NCBI GenBank assembly: GCA_947581635.1
Contig: CANPVE010000013.1
Coordinates: 1 to 64,000 of the forward strand
DNA: 64,000 bases
Direction: 5' to 3'
Source of the DNA: an uncultured Clostridia bacterium
GTDB lineage: Bacteria > Bacillota > Clostridia > Oscillospirales > Acutalibacteraceae
Of the stretch, positions 1-8,829 are shown piece after piece (the first letter of the stretch is position 1; the number at the start of each line of letters is the position of its first letter). The notes below the pieces were generated by a model, which made no database searches, had not been told where the DNA came from, and was given only the letters and a program-made list of their open reading frames with translations. The position numbers were made by a program, and so were the translations under genes.

Positions 1-76
1 TGGAGCGGAATACGAGGCTCGAACTCGCTACCTCCACCTTGGCAAGGTGGCGCTCTACCAGATGAGCTAATTCCGC
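1..76 (-). tRNA. tRNA-Gly (GCC)
   Basis: The reverse complement folds as a full cloverleaf with a 7-bp acceptor stem, anticodon loop centred on GCC and a T-arm GTTCGAGCC. The 3' CCA is encoded. It is the last visible gene of a four-tRNA array read on the minus strand; the array may continue beyond the window edge. Confidence 0.97.
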
Positions 77-126
77 ATATCGGTGAATGCCAGACACAAA
101 TCGTATTGGCCGTTCACCGCTTTTGA

Positions 127-202
127 TGGTGCCTCCGATCGGAATCGAACCAATGACACGGGGATTTTCAGTCCCCTGCTCTACCGACTGAGCTACAGAG
201 GC
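127..202 (-). tRNA. tRNA-Phe (GAA)
   Basis: Cloverleaf on the minus strand with acceptor GCCTCTG paired to CGGAGGC, anticodon loop CTGAAAA (anticodon GAA) and T-loop GGTTCGATTCC. CCA is encoded. It is third in the Val-Asp-Phe-Gly array. Confidence 0.97.
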
Positions 203-209
203 AAAAATG

Positions 210-286
210 TGGCGACCCGGAACGGGCTCGAACCGTCGACCTCTAGCGTGACAGGCTAGCGTTCTAACCAGCTGAACTACCGGGCC
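210..286 (-). tRNA. tRNA-Asp (GTC)
   Basis: 77-nt cloverleaf on the minus strand with acceptor GGCCCGG/CCGGGTC (one G-T pair), anticodon loop CTGTCAC and encoded CCA. Only 7 bases separate it from tRNA-Phe. Confidence 0.97.
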
Positions 287-292
287 ACACAT

Positions 293-368
293 TGGTGGGA
301 ACAACAGGGCTCGAACCTGTGACCCTCTGCTTGTAAGGCAGATGCTCTCCCAGCTGAGCTATGCTCCC
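293..368 (-). tRNA. tRNA-Val (TAC)
   Basis: 76-nt cloverleaf on the minus strand with acceptor GGGAGCA, anticodon loop CTTACAA and encoded CCA. It is the first tRNA of the array, about 80 nt downstream of a near-consensus promoter. Confidence 0.97.
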
Positions 369-457
369 ACATAACACACCGATTGCGGACATTACGGAAC
401 GTAATAAACAAACTGTTCTATCCATTCAGTTGCCACCCGCTCTCAGTGACGTGTTAT

Positions 458-486
458 ATATTACACTATTGAAAACCAAATGTCAA
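458..486 (-). promoter_or_regulatory. sigma-A-type promoter of the tRNA array
   Basis: On the minus strand TTGACA is followed by a 17-nt spacer and TAATAT, an almost perfect housekeeping promoter pointing at tRNA-Val. The rest of the 369-677 gap is AT-rich; I see no gene in it. Confidence 0.85.
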
Positions 487-677
487 GTGTTTTTTTTCTT
501 TTTTTGAAATTTTTTCTTTAGGTCATCACAGCGAAAATACTACCTTTATTTTGGTGTCATTCGATAAAATGTGGCCGTACTTTATAATATTCATCGGCTC
601 GCGTATTTGACAACCGGTAAAATTTACAGATACATTGTTGCCACGATAACATATCGTTACACTATGTGGTTCAGCGC

Positions 678-1571
678 TCACTTAGCGCAGCGCTGCTCCT
701 GTATTTCCGCCAACTCGTTGAGTCTCTCCTGGGTCACGTAATATTTTTTATTGCAGAAGTGACACAGCACCTCGGCCCTGCCGCTTTCGTCTGCCAATCC
801 ACGGATCTCTTCGGGCCGCATGGTCATAAACGCTCTCTCGACGCGCTCCTGTGAGCAGTCGCAGCGATATTCGACATCCTGACTGTCAAATATCTCCAAT
901 TCAAAGCCGGGAAGAGTTCTCTCCAAAATCTGCTCCGGGGTGCTCCCCTCCAGAAGCATTCGGGTAACGGGCGGCATAGTCTTAAGCATCTCCTCAAGCT
1001 TTTCAATTTCCCTGTGATCCGCCGCCGGCATCAGTTGAATCAGCAGCCCGCCTGCCTTATCCATCTTCCACAGCTTATCAAAATGCACACCTATGCAAAA
1101 TATCGTCGGCACCTGCTCACTTATCGCGTAGTACGCTGTGAGATCTTCCGCGATCTCCCCTGTGACTATCGGCGTTTGGGTGCAATAGGGTTGACCGTAA
1201 CCATAGTCCTTGATGACCGTAACGGTTCCGTCTCTGCCCACGGCGCCCGACACGTCAAGCTGCCCTTTATCATTGGGCATGATGACAAGCCCCGCGTCCT
1301 GAGCATAGCCGCGCACATTGCCCTTGCTGTCTGACACGGCGATTATAGAGCCTGCCGGACCCCCGCCGTTTATGCGCAGGGTGAGCGAAGCATTGTCCTC
1401 CTTGAGCTTGTTTCCCATAATCGACGCGCCGGTCAACAATCTGCCAAGCGCGGAAGTAATTACCGGCGTGGTGCGATGAAGTTCCTGCGCCTTTCTGACG
1501 ATATCCGTTGAATCTATGGCGGCTCCCATAACCAAGCCGTCGGTTGTAATGCATCTTACAAGTCTGCTCAT
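678..1571 (-). CDS. hslO: Hsp33 redox-regulated chaperone
   Basis: 297-residue Hsp33-family holdase, a cytoplasmic chaperone that is switched on when oxidation releases zinc from its C-terminal cysteine centre and that then binds unfolding proteins. The four zinc ligands are visible as Cys237-x-Cys239 and Cys270-x2-Cys273, spaced by 30 residues, which fits the CXC-X27-32-CXXC family rule. I start at the ATG reading MSRLVRC because GGAGG lies 11 bases upstream; a longer in-frame start 48 bases earlier has no such site. It is followed on the same strand by the tRNA array, which has its own promoter. The family assignment is firm. Confidence 0.96.
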   Translation of the reverse strand: MSRLVRCITTDGLVMGAAIDSTDIVRKAQELHRTTPVITSALGRLLTGASIMGNKLKEDNASLTLRINGGGPAGSIIAVSDSKGNVRGYAQDAGLVIMPNDKGQLDVSGAVGRDGTVTVIKDYGYGQPYCTQTPIVTGEIAEDLTAYYAISEQVPTIFCIGVHFDKLWKMDKAGGLLIQLMPAADHREIEKLEEMLKTMPPVTRMLLEGSTPEQILERTLPGFELEIFDSQDVEYRCDCSQERVERAFMTMRPEEIRGLADESGRAEVLCHFCNKKYYVTQERLNELAEIQEQRCAK

Positions 1572-1627
1572 ATCTAATCCATCCTCCAAAAGACACAAGT
1601 CAAGCCGCGCTGAACACACAGCAACGG

Positions 1628-1742
1628 CGTTTAAAAATAATCAGCGAACGAGGTATTCCAAAAGGGTGACGCCGCCTCACAAGCGAAGCCGAGAACCGAA
1701 CGGGCAAAATGCGGCGGGATTAAAAACAGCCAGGACAAACGC
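1628..1742. repeat. GC-richer dispersed intergenic repeat, copy D (deleted)
   Basis: Shares the ordered blocks TTAAAAATAAT-AGCGAA, GCCTCACAAGCGAAGCC and a GGGCAA...GCGGGATTAAAAA end with the fuller copy at 33820-33966 (reverse complement), but lacks its central part. It fills the gap between hslO and the upstream methyltransferase. Confidence 0.6.
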
Positions 1743-1748
1743 CGAACG

Positions 1749-2480
1749 TCATGCTTTAACCGCAACGAAAACAATGCGTTCGCTGCGTTCATTCGGCGGG
1801 TCAAGCGTCATATCATCATACAACGCTTCCGTTTTAAGTCCTGCCTCCCGCAGCATTTCCTCTGTGTCAGCAAGGGAATAAGCAATTTCGGAAAAATCCT
1901 CGCAGTATCGCTCGTAACTGCCGTCCTCCTGCTCCTCGAAGAAATCCAACGCTATATCAACCCTTCCGCCGCCCTCGTACTGATTCTGCCACACACAGTA
2001 AACCTCGTCATTTTCGTACACAAATGTATTGCAGCCCAAAATACGCTCGTGTTTATACTGTGTGTTCATATCGAACACAAACACCCCGTCAGGCTCCATA
2101 AAGAGCGACACACGCCTGAATGCTCTGACAAGCTCTCCCCTGCCGTCGATATGGTTTAGCCCGTCAAGCGTGCATACAAATGCATCAATGGTGCCGTACA
2201 TATCCAGCTCCTGTATGCTCTGGCAAAGGTACAGTATGCTGCCGTCCGACTTATCCCGCGCTTTCGACAACATATCCTCTGAAATATCGACTCCTATTAC
2301 ATCGTATCCCATTTGGGCAAATTTTACCGTCATGCTGCCCGTCCCGCAGGCGAGGTCAACCAGAAGGTTGGCGTTTGGCTTGTACTTTCTGATAAGCCGG
2401 TCGATATATTGCGCGCGGCTGTCGTAGTCCACATTCTGCATCAGACCGTCGTAATATTCCGCAAATGCCTCGTAGCTCAT
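1749..2480 (-). CDS. class I SAM-dependent methyltransferase
   Basis: 243-residue soluble methyltransferase of the Methyltransf_25/11 type. The SAM-binding motif I, VDLACGTGS, is at residues 41-49, followed by an acidic residue at the end of the second strand (VIGVDIS) and a post-motif aromatic-rich half. The substrate cannot be read from sequence. Its ATG overlaps the stop of the YerC-like gene by four bases (ATGA), so the two are translationally coupled. The gene end abuts a dispersed repeat. Function beyond methyl transfer is unknown. Confidence 0.85.
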   Translation of the reverse strand: MSYEAFAEYYDGLMQNVDYDSRAQYIDRLIRKYKPNANLLVDLACGTGSMTVKFAQMGYDVIGVDISEDMLSKARDKSDGSILYLCQSIQELDMYGTIDAFVCTLDGLNHIDGRGELVRAFRRVSLFMEPDGVFVFDMNTQYKHERILGCNTFVYENDEVYCVWQNQYEGGGRVDIALDFFEEQEDGSYERYCEDFSEIAYSLADTEEMLREAGLKTEALYDDMTLDPPNERSERIVFVAVKA

Positions 2481-2851
2481 TGCTGCTCGCCATCCTCTGC
2501 GGTCTTTGAATCATCTGCCTGCCCGTTCTCCTGAGTCGTCTCGATAATGCGCTGTTCCTCGTCGGTCATTCTGCCGAATATGAGGTCGTATCCGTCGCAG
2601 CCGTAATTGAGCGAGCGGTTGACGCGGCTTATTGTCGCCGTACTTGCACCCGTCCTGGCTACTATGTCGCTATACACATGATGGTCGCGCAGCATTTTGG
2701 CTACGACAGCGCGCTGAGACATCGCCTTTATCTCCGACACAGTGCATAGATCCTCGAAGAAATCATAACATTCCTCTATGGTCTCCAGCTTCAAAATGCC
2801 GCTGAAAAGGAAATCGAGGTTTTCGTCCCTCAATTTATTGTTCATACTCAT
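2477..2851 (-). CDS. YerC/YecD-type TrpR-family DNA-binding protein
   Basis: 124-residue protein of the TrpR-related YerC/YecD family, small helix-turn-helix proteins found in Firmicutes whose targets are mostly undefined. The HTH is visible near residues 55-80 (VYSDIVARTGASTATISRVN). The C-terminus is acidic and probably disordered. I start at ATG 2851 because AGAGGT lies 10 bases upstream; the longer open frame to 2884 lacks a site. It overlaps the methyltransferase start. A helicase or ligand role is not indicated. Confidence 0.85.
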   Translation of the reverse strand: MSMNNKLRDENLDFLFSGILKLETIEECYDFFEDLCTVSEIKAMSQRAVVAKMLRDHHVYSDIVARTGASTATISRVNRSLNYGCDGYDLIFGRMTDEEQRIIETTQENGQADDSKTAEDGEQQ

Positions 2852-2976
2852 AGTAATTTTACCTCTTGATGACATTGACTGCACCGCATTTTATACGGCG
2901 CTATTTAAAGTCTTGAATCACTGATATTTTAGCACATTATCTCGCGAATGTAAAGCGTTTGGAATGTATAAAAATA

Positions 2977-3015
2977 CAGCACACATGATGTATTTTCGCG
3001 CTGTCATGTGTGCTG
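2977..3015 (-). terminator. intrinsic terminator after engB
   Basis: A perfect 12-bp stem (CAGCACACATGA with TCATGTGTGCTG), followed on the minus strand by TATTTTTATA. It lies about 50 bases past the engB stop and closes the lon-engB unit. Confidence 0.8.
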
Positions 3016-3062
3016 ATCCTGCTTTTCTTTTGTTTTTCTTATCGTAAACACATCACAGAAGC

Positions 3063-3644
3063 TCAATCCGCCATACATTCCGTGATTATGCTGCGTAATT
3101 CTTCCACGCCCTCGCCTGTCTCGGCGGAAAAAGGCAGCATATGCTCAAAATCCACATCCAATTCATCAGGAAAGGCGGCAAGCCGTTGCTTTCGCTCGGT
3201 AGGCTTGAGCTTGTCTATCTTGGTTAGAACTATCACCATGGGAAATTCACCCTCTATCAGGAAATCGAGCATAGTGAGATCGTCCTTAGACGGAGCGTGA
3301 CGCGAATCTATCAGCAGCACTACCAGTCGCAGATCGCGTTCCTGCTCAAAATAACCGTCGATAAGCTCGGCCCAGCGCTGCTTCTCGCTCGCGCTGACCT
3401 TTGCGAAACCATAGCCCGGCAGATCAACCAGCCGCGCTCCGTCGAGGTTGTAGAAATTTATCGTTGCAGTCTTGCCCGGCTTGGAACTAACGCGCGCCAG
3501 GCTTTTGCGATTGAGAATTTTGTTGATAAGCGAGGACTTTCCAACATTTGAGCGTCCCGCAAATACCACCTCTGGCACATCGCCCGATGGGAGCTGCTCT
3601 GAGACACCCGCCGCACCTTCAAAATAAGCGTCTTCAAATTTCAT
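3063..3644 (-). CDS. engB: ribosome-biogenesis GTPase EngB/YsxC
   Basis: 193-residue TRAFAC-class GTPase of the EngB/YsxC family, needed for late assembly of the 50S subunit in Bacillus. The P-loop GRSNVGKSS begins at residue 30; DLPGYG (G3) and TKID (G4) follow. I prefer ATG 3644 (AAGGA 12 bases upstream) over an in-frame TTG at 3656 that sits inside the site. It starts 18 bases after the lon stop, the lon-engB order common in Firmicutes, and they presumably share a transcript ending at the hairpin at 2977-3015. Confidence 0.95.
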   Translation of the reverse strand: MKFEDAYFEGAAGVSEQLPSGDVPEVVFAGRSNVGKSSLINKILNRKSLARVSSKPGKTATINFYNLDGARLVDLPGYGFAKVSASEKQRWAELIDGYFEQERDLRLVVLLIDSRHAPSKDDLTMLDFLIEGEFPMVIVLTKIDKLKPTERKQRLAAFPDELDVDFEHMLPFSAETGEGVEELRSIITECMAD

Positions 3645-3662
3645 ACTGCATCTCAATCCTTG

Positions 3663-6098
3663 TCAATCGGCATTTTCGGAATTTTCAATATTTTCCCCGA
3701 CATCTGAAGTCTGCACAGCTTTTTCCTCAGGCTTGCACTTGTCGACCGCCTTTTTGGACTTCAAAGGCTTCGGAAATGCCACGGCAAAGACCTCGTCTAT
3801 CATTCTGACAGGCACAAATTTAATGCCGTTTTTCACTGCGTCGCTGAATTCATCTATATCGGGTTCATTGGCCGCCGGAATTATGACGGTCTTTATTCCT
3901 GCGCGCAGCGCCGCCATGCTCTTTTCACGCAGACCGCCTATCGCTAGCACGCGTCCGCCCAGCGTTATTTCGCCTGTCATTGCCACATCTCCGCTGACGG
4001 AAATGTCGGTAAGAGCCGATACTATAGCCGTCGCCATGGTGATGCCGGCGGACGGACCGTCCTTAGGCACGGCTCCCTCGGGCACATGAATGTGTATATC
4101 CCTGGTGCGGTAGTAATCCCGATCTATGCCCAGTTCGGCAGCTCGGCGGCGTATGCAGCTCATGGCGGCCTTTGCAGACTCCTGCATGACGTCTCCAAGC
4201 TTACCCGTCAGTTCAATCTTGCCGCTGCCCTCCATGACCGCGACTTCAACCTCAAGCATTTCGCCGCCCACCGACGTCCACGCCAGTCCGTTGACCATGC
4301 CCGGAATGAGCTTCTTTGCCAATTCTTCACGCTTATATTTTGCCTTTCCCATGTAACTCTCCAGATTTCGTGACGTAATGGATATCTTGTCCGCCTCGCC
4401 CGAAACCAGTCTCTTGGCACATTTGCGGCAAAGTGAAGCTATCTCGCGCTCAAGGCTTCGCACACCCGCCTCACGGGTATAGTTGTCAATCAGCTTGGCG
4501 ATCGCCGTATCTGATATTTTTACATTCTTTGAGGAAAGTCCATTGCGCTCGGTCTGTTTTGGCACTAGATATTTCCGCGCAATCATCGCCTTTTCTTCGT
4601 GGGTATAGCTGGGCAGATCGATTATCTCCATTCTGTCGTGAAGAGGGGCGGGAATTGCACCGACGTCGTTGGCAGTCGTGATAAAAAGCACCTCACTCAA
4701 GTCCAGCGGCACTTCAAGGAAGTGGTCGGCAAACGCCTTGTTTTGCTCGGGGTCAAGCACTTCCAGCAGCGCCGATGTGGGATCGCCCTTGTAATCGTTC
4801 GACAGCTTGTCTATCTCGTCGAGAAGTATCAGGGGATTCATGCTTCCCGCCTTTATCACAGCGTCCACTATTCGTCCGGGCATCGAACCGAGATATGTCC
4901 TGCGATGTCCGCGAATCTCCGCCTCATCGCGCACGCCTCCCAACGATACGCGGACGTAATTTCGCCCCATCGCCTCCGCTATGGAGCGCGCTATTGAAGT
5001 CTTGCCAACTCCGGGAGGGCCGGCAAGGCAGATTATCTGTCCCTTGATGCCGGGCACCAACGCGCGCACCGAAATAAGCTCCAAAATTCTCTCTTTGACC
5101 TTCTCCATGCCATAATGATCGCGATCCAGTTGCTTTTGGACTTGATTTACATCTAGGTTATCAGGGGTCTTGACTCCCCACGGCAGCGAAAGGCATACAT
5201 CTATATAACCCCGAATCACGGCCGCCTCCTGCGAACCGAACGGCAGCTTCGACAGCTTTTTACACTCCTTGTAAAGCGCTTCCCTGACTTCGTCCGACGC
5301 TTCCAAATCATCTATTTTTGCCCGGTATTCTTCTGCCTCGTTCTCGGGAGTGTCCTCTTCGCCCAGTTCCTCGTTGATTACGCGAATCTTTTCGTGCAAG
5401 TAATAGTCCCTCTGTGCTGCGTCCATATTATTCGACACCGTTCGCTCTATCTGCGCGTCGAGCTTGGCGAATTCCAACTCATTTTTCAAAACCTTATAAA
5501 GCACCATGGCGCGTTCCTTGTGTGAAAGGCAGTCAAGAATGCTTTGCTTGCACACATTGGCAAACGGATAGATGTAGGCGGCCGCATCTATGACGCTGCC
5601 GTAGTCGCTGCTGCGTCTCTCCTTAACGAAGCTCATGTCCATATTGGCACACCCGTCAGTGTGATTGAGACGCGGAACTATGTCTTTGAATATCTTATCA
5701 TAAACCGATTTAGCAGTCTCGTCATCTTCGTCGGATATTTCCTCGGCGGGAGTGACCGTAACAGTCGAAAATTCGCCCGATTCTTCTACAATTTCTCCAT
5801 ACGCGCGGTATTCTCCCATCACGCGGACGTGCAGACTGTCTTCCTCGGGGTGGCCGATCATCTGGGTAATAGTGGCAACAACACCCACCCTTTCAGACAT
5901 ATCCACGTCATGATCCTCGTTTTTATCATAGAAAACCAGGAAAAGACAACGATCTTTGCTCACGGCATTGCGCACCGCTTTTACCATGCTTGAACCCATT
6001 ACGTCAAACTGATGGGGGCAATTTGGAAAAACAACCGCATCTGGTATGACGATAACAGGCATTGTTTTCTTACCGTCTTTGTTGCTTGAATTTGCCAT
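3663..6098 (-). CDS. lon: ATP-dependent Lon protease
   Basis: 811-residue LonA protease, a cytoplasmic AAA+ machine that degrades misfolded and regulatory proteins. In order: the N-terminal substrate-binding domain (residues ~12-210), a coiled-coil linker (~210-310), Walker A GPPGVGKT at 360-367, Walker B with LLDEIDK near 425-431, and the protease domain with the catalytic dyad Ser683 (KDGPSAG) and Lys726 (GLREKSMAA), 43 residues apart as in E. coli Lon. A C-terminal tail rich in Lys and Glu is extra. It has its own upstream promoter and a MITE-like repeat in its leader, separating it from the clpPX unit. Confidence 0.98.
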   Translation of the reverse strand: MANSSNKDGKKTMPVIVIPDAVVFPNCPHQFDVMGSSMVKAVRNAVSKDRCLFLVFYDKNEDHDVDMSERVGVVATITQMIGHPEEDSLHVRVMGEYRAYGEIVEESGEFSTVTVTPAEEISDEDDETAKSVYDKIFKDIVPRLNHTDGCANMDMSFVKERRSSDYGSVIDAAAYIYPFANVCKQSILDCLSHKERAMVLYKVLKNELEFAKLDAQIERTVSNNMDAAQRDYYLHEKIRVINEELGEEDTPENEAEEYRAKIDDLEASDEVREALYKECKKLSKLPFGSQEAAVIRGYIDVCLSLPWGVKTPDNLDVNQVQKQLDRDHYGMEKVKERILELISVRALVPGIKGQIICLAGPPGVGKTSIARSIAEAMGRNYVRVSLGGVRDEAEIRGHRRTYLGSMPGRIVDAVIKAGSMNPLILLDEIDKLSNDYKGDPTSALLEVLDPEQNKAFADHFLEVPLDLSEVLFITTANDVGAIPAPLHDRMEIIDLPSYTHEEKAMIARKYLVPKQTERNGLSSKNVKISDTAIAKLIDNYTREAGVRSLEREIASLCRKCAKRLVSGEADKISITSRNLESYMGKAKYKREELAKKLIPGMVNGLAWTSVGGEMLEVEVAVMEGSGKIELTGKLGDVMQESAKAAMSCIRRRAAELGIDRDYYRTRDIHIHVPEGAVPKDGPSAGITMATAIVSALTDISVSGDVAMTGEITLGGRVLAIGGLREKSMAALRAGIKTVIIPAANEPDIDEFSDAVKNGIKFVPVRMIDEVFAVAFPKPLKSKKAVDKCKPEEKAVQTSDVGENIENSENAD

Positions 6099-6253
6099 AC
6101 TTATTAAAATTCTCCTGTGTATTAGAGCTTATACCCATCTGCACTCAAAATCAGACACGTCTGCGGGGCTTTGCACGCCCTGTTCTTTCCATGGCCTTCC
6201 GCGTGTATCAAACAAAATACCCCCGCAAATATCCGCCTGCTTACGATTGCAGA

Positions 6254-6361
6254 ATATACTAATCTTGAACAAAGGTACGACAAAAAATCTCCGCAAAAAA
6301 CATATATACAGTTTTCACGCTCGACTTTTGTACTTTTTAATTTAAGATTGGTATTAGTATT
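6254..6361 (-). repeat. palindromic MITE-like repeat, copy 1
   Basis: About 108 bp with imperfect terminal inverted repeats, read on the minus strand from ATACCAATCTTAAATTAAAA to its mirror near 6254, and an internal TGTATATATG block. It matches the consensus of copies at 26203, 36144, 53763 and 57220. It sits in the leader of lon between the promoter at 6384-6412 and the start codon. Confidence 0.75.
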
Positions 6362-6383
6362 AAATTTCTCGAAATTAACTCCT

Positions 6384-6412
6384 ATTATAAAACATATTCG
6401 GAACTAATACAA
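6384..6412 (-). promoter_or_regulatory. putative lon promoter
   Basis: On the minus strand TTGTAT, 17-nt spacer, TATAAT. It lies upstream of the repeat and about 285 bases before lon. No CtsR or CIRCE operator was recognised nearby. Confidence 0.55.
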
Positions 6413-6471
6413 TACATTTTTTTATCTTTTTATTTTTAATTTTTACCATCAGTGCGCGGACAAACACGAAA

Positions 6472-6521
6472 AAGAGAATATACCTCTTGCCGGCACAGCC
6501 GGACAGGGATATATCCTCTCA
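6472..6521 (-). terminator. intrinsic terminator after clpX
   Basis: On the minus strand a long stem (GAG-GATATA pairing with TATATTCTC, inner CCGGC/GCCGG) ends in CTCTTTTTC. It lies just past the clpX stop and separates clpX from lon. Confidence 0.8.
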
Positions 6522-6533
6522 TGTGTTTTATTC

Positions 6534-7805
6534 TTACGCGCCAAGCTCCCGCCTGTCCGTCTCCACCAAAACGGGCTGGCTCTCGCCCTCAACGCATTCC
6601 CGCGTTATTATCACTTTCGCGACATTCTCATTTGACGGCACAGAGAACATTATGGGCGTGAGTATACTTTCTATAACGCCGCGCAGACCGCGTGCTCCCG
6701 TTTTCTGTTCAAGTGCCTTCTCGGCAATACGTCCCAGCGCCTCGGGGCTGAATTCAAGATCCACCCCATCCATCTCAAAAAGCGCCTTGTACTGTTTGAC
6801 GATTGCGTTCCTGGGCTCGGTCATTATCCTGACCAGGGAATCCCTGTCAAGCGCCTCAAGCGAGGTAAGCACCGGCAGGCGACCCACCAATTCGGGAATC
6901 ATTCCGAATCTCACGAGATCCTGAGGTATGCATTTTGAGATAAGCTCGCTGTAATCGGCGTCCTCCTGCGTGCGAATCTCCGCGCCGAAGCCCATCGCCG
7001 AATTGCCGACGCGCTTTTCGATTATCTTTTCCACACCGTCGAAAGCCCCGCCGCAAATAAACAAAATGTTTGTGGTGTCTATGGGAATAAATTCCTGCTG
7101 AGGGTGCTTTCTGCCGCCCTGAGGCGGAACATTGGCAACCGTACCCTCGAGTATTTTGAGCAGAGCCTGCTGTACGCCCTCGCCACTTACGTCGCGGGTT
7201 ATGGACGTATTTTCGGATTTGCGCGCGATCTTATCTATCTCGTCAATATAAATAATGCCGTGCTGTGCGCGCTCGATATCAAAATCCGCCGCCTGTATCA
7301 GACGGAGCAGAATATTTTCCACGTCCTCGCCTACATAGCCCGCCTCAGTGAGCGTTGTCGCGTCGGTAATGGCGAATGGCACATGAAGTATCTTGGCCAG
7401 CGACTGCGCCAGAAATGTCTTGCCCACACCCGTGGGACCGAGCAGAAGAATGTTGCTCTTTTGCAGTTCAACATCTTGGTCGGTTTTCCTGCCGCCTATG
7501 CGCTTGTAATGGTTGTAAACGGCCACCGACAGCGCGATTTTGGCATTGTCCTGACCTATCACATAGTCGTCAAGGTGCTTCTTTATCTCGGCGGGCTTGA
7601 GCAGATGAAAATCCACATTGTCGTCAAAATCGTCAAATGTGTCTATATTGTAAAATCCGTCCTCCTTGAGTACGGCTACACAGGCTGAAACACATTCGTG
7701 ACAGATGAAGGCGCCCGGACCGTGTACCAAACGAATGCCGTCGCTCTCAGCCTTGTGGCAGAAGGAACACCTCGGCTCGTCAATATTGTCCCTGTTGTAA
7801 GGCAT
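6534..7805 (-). CDS. clpX: ClpX, ATPase subunit of the ClpXP protease
   Basis: 423-residue AAA+ unfoldase that feeds substrates to ClpP. The N-terminal C4 zinc domain is visible (Cys13-x2-Cys16, then CHEC about 20 residues on), followed by Walker A GPTGVGKT, Walker [10 protein letters not shown] and the sensor regions. I start at ATG 7805 rather than the preceding TTG. It begins 13 bases after the clpP stop, so clpP-clpX is one unit; a terminator lies directly downstream. Confidence 0.98.
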   Translation of the reverse strand: MPYNRDNIDEPRCSFCHKAESDGIRLVHGPGAFICHECVSACVAVLKEDGFYNIDTFDDFDDNVDFHLLKPAEIKKHLDDYVIGQDNAKIALSVAVYNHYKRIGGRKTDQDVELQKSNILLLGPTGVGKTFLAQSLAKILHVPFAITDATTLTEAGYVGEDVENILLRLIQAADFDIERAQHGIIYIDEIDKIARKSENTSITRDVSGEGVQQALLKILEGTVANVPPQGGRKHPQQEFIPIDTTNILFICGGAFDGVEKIIEKRVGNSAMGFGAEIRTQEDADYSELISKCIPQDLVRFGMIPELVGRLPVLTSLEALDRDSLVRIMTEPRNAIVKQYKALFEMDGVDLEFSPEALGRIAEKALEQKTGARGLRGVIESILTPIMFSVPSNENVAKVIITRECVEGESQPVLVETDRRELGA

Positions 7806-7818
7806 CAAATCACCAATC

Positions 7819-8403
7819 CTATCGTTTGTAAATCACCCTGTCAATGAGACCGTATTCCTTTGCCTCCTCGGCCGACATATAGTTGTCGCGCTCGGTGTCT
7901 ATGCAGATCTGCGAATACGGTTTACCTGTGGCTGCCGCAAGCATCTCATTGAGTTTCTTTTTGGTTCTGAGTATCTGATTTGCCTGAATCTCGATGTCGG
8001 TTGCCTGACCCTGTGCGCCGCCCAAGGGCTGATGAATCATTATTTCGCTGTTGGGCAGTGCAAGTCTCTTGCCCTTTGCTCCCGCCGCGAGAAGAAATGC
8101 CCCCATGCTGGCCGCCATGCCCATGCAGATAGTGGAAACATCGCACTTGATGTAATTCATCGTGTCATATATTGCCAAGCCGTCCTTTACCGCTCCCCCG
8201 GGGCTGTTGATATAAAGGCAGATATCCTTTTTCGGATCCTGGCCCTCGAGGTAAAGGAGCTGTGCCGTGACAAGGCTGGCGGTGACGCTGTTGACCTCGT
8301 CAAACAGCATTATGATTCGATCATTGAGAAGGCGGGAATAAATATCATATGAACGCTCGCCTCTGCTGGTCTGTTCTACTACATAAGGTACCAAATTGCT
8401 CAT
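7819..8403 (-). CDS. clpP: ClpP, proteolytic subunit of Clp protease
   Basis: 194-residue serine protease that forms the tetradecameric Clp chamber. The catalytic triad is visible: Ser99 (GMAASMG), His124 (MIHQPLGG) and Asp173 (TERDNYM). An AAAGGATG ribosome binding site lies 7 bases before the ATG. It stands between trigger factor and clpX, the usual tig-clpP-clpX order, though a 426-base gap after tig suggests a separate promoter. Confidence 0.98.
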   Translation of the reverse strand: MSNLVPYVVEQTSRGERSYDIYSRLLNDRIIMLFDEVNSVTASLVTAQLLYLEGQDPKKDICLYINSPGGAVKDGLAIYDTMNYIKCDVSTICMGMAASMGAFLLAAGAKGKRLALPNSEIMIHQPLGGAQGQATDIEIQANQILRTKKKLNEMLAAATGKPYSQICIDTERDNYMSAEEAKEYGLIDRVIYKR

Positions 8404-8829
8404 AAAAAATCATCCTTTCCACAATGGAATTATCGGCGCATTGCAGATGAAATATTCAACCGCAACACGCCGTTAAATCTACCACACCAAAATTCAGTTT
8501 AAAGCACACAAAGATCTGCGGGGTGAATTCGTGCCATACTTGGCGGGCTGACGCCCGACAGGGAGGACAAAGCAGCGGGACGCGAATCGGACGACAGAGA
8601 TTGTCTGACTTTGCTTGAATTTCAGTATTAATACAACCGACTGTTTATATGCGCCAAATAATCATAGCACAGTCGTGCAGATTAATTTGCCGCATTATGA
8701 CGAAACGGCCGGACATACGCTCAATTTGCACTAAGGCCCATTAAAGACACAAAAATTGAAAACAAAATCCTTGCGAATATTGCTCCATAACCTTTGAGAC
8801 AAGGGTCTTTTGCCGTCTTTTATCGAAGC
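8404..8829. other. tig-clpP intergenic region
   Basis: I see no gene here. The ends 8485-8520 and 8605-8640 look like a diverged pair of the palindromic repeat termini (ACCAAAATTCAGTTTAAAGC; mirror GCTTGAATTTCAGTATTAAT), with an unrelated GC-rich middle. The clpP promoter presumably lies in this stretch, but I cannot place it with confidence. Confidence 0.35.
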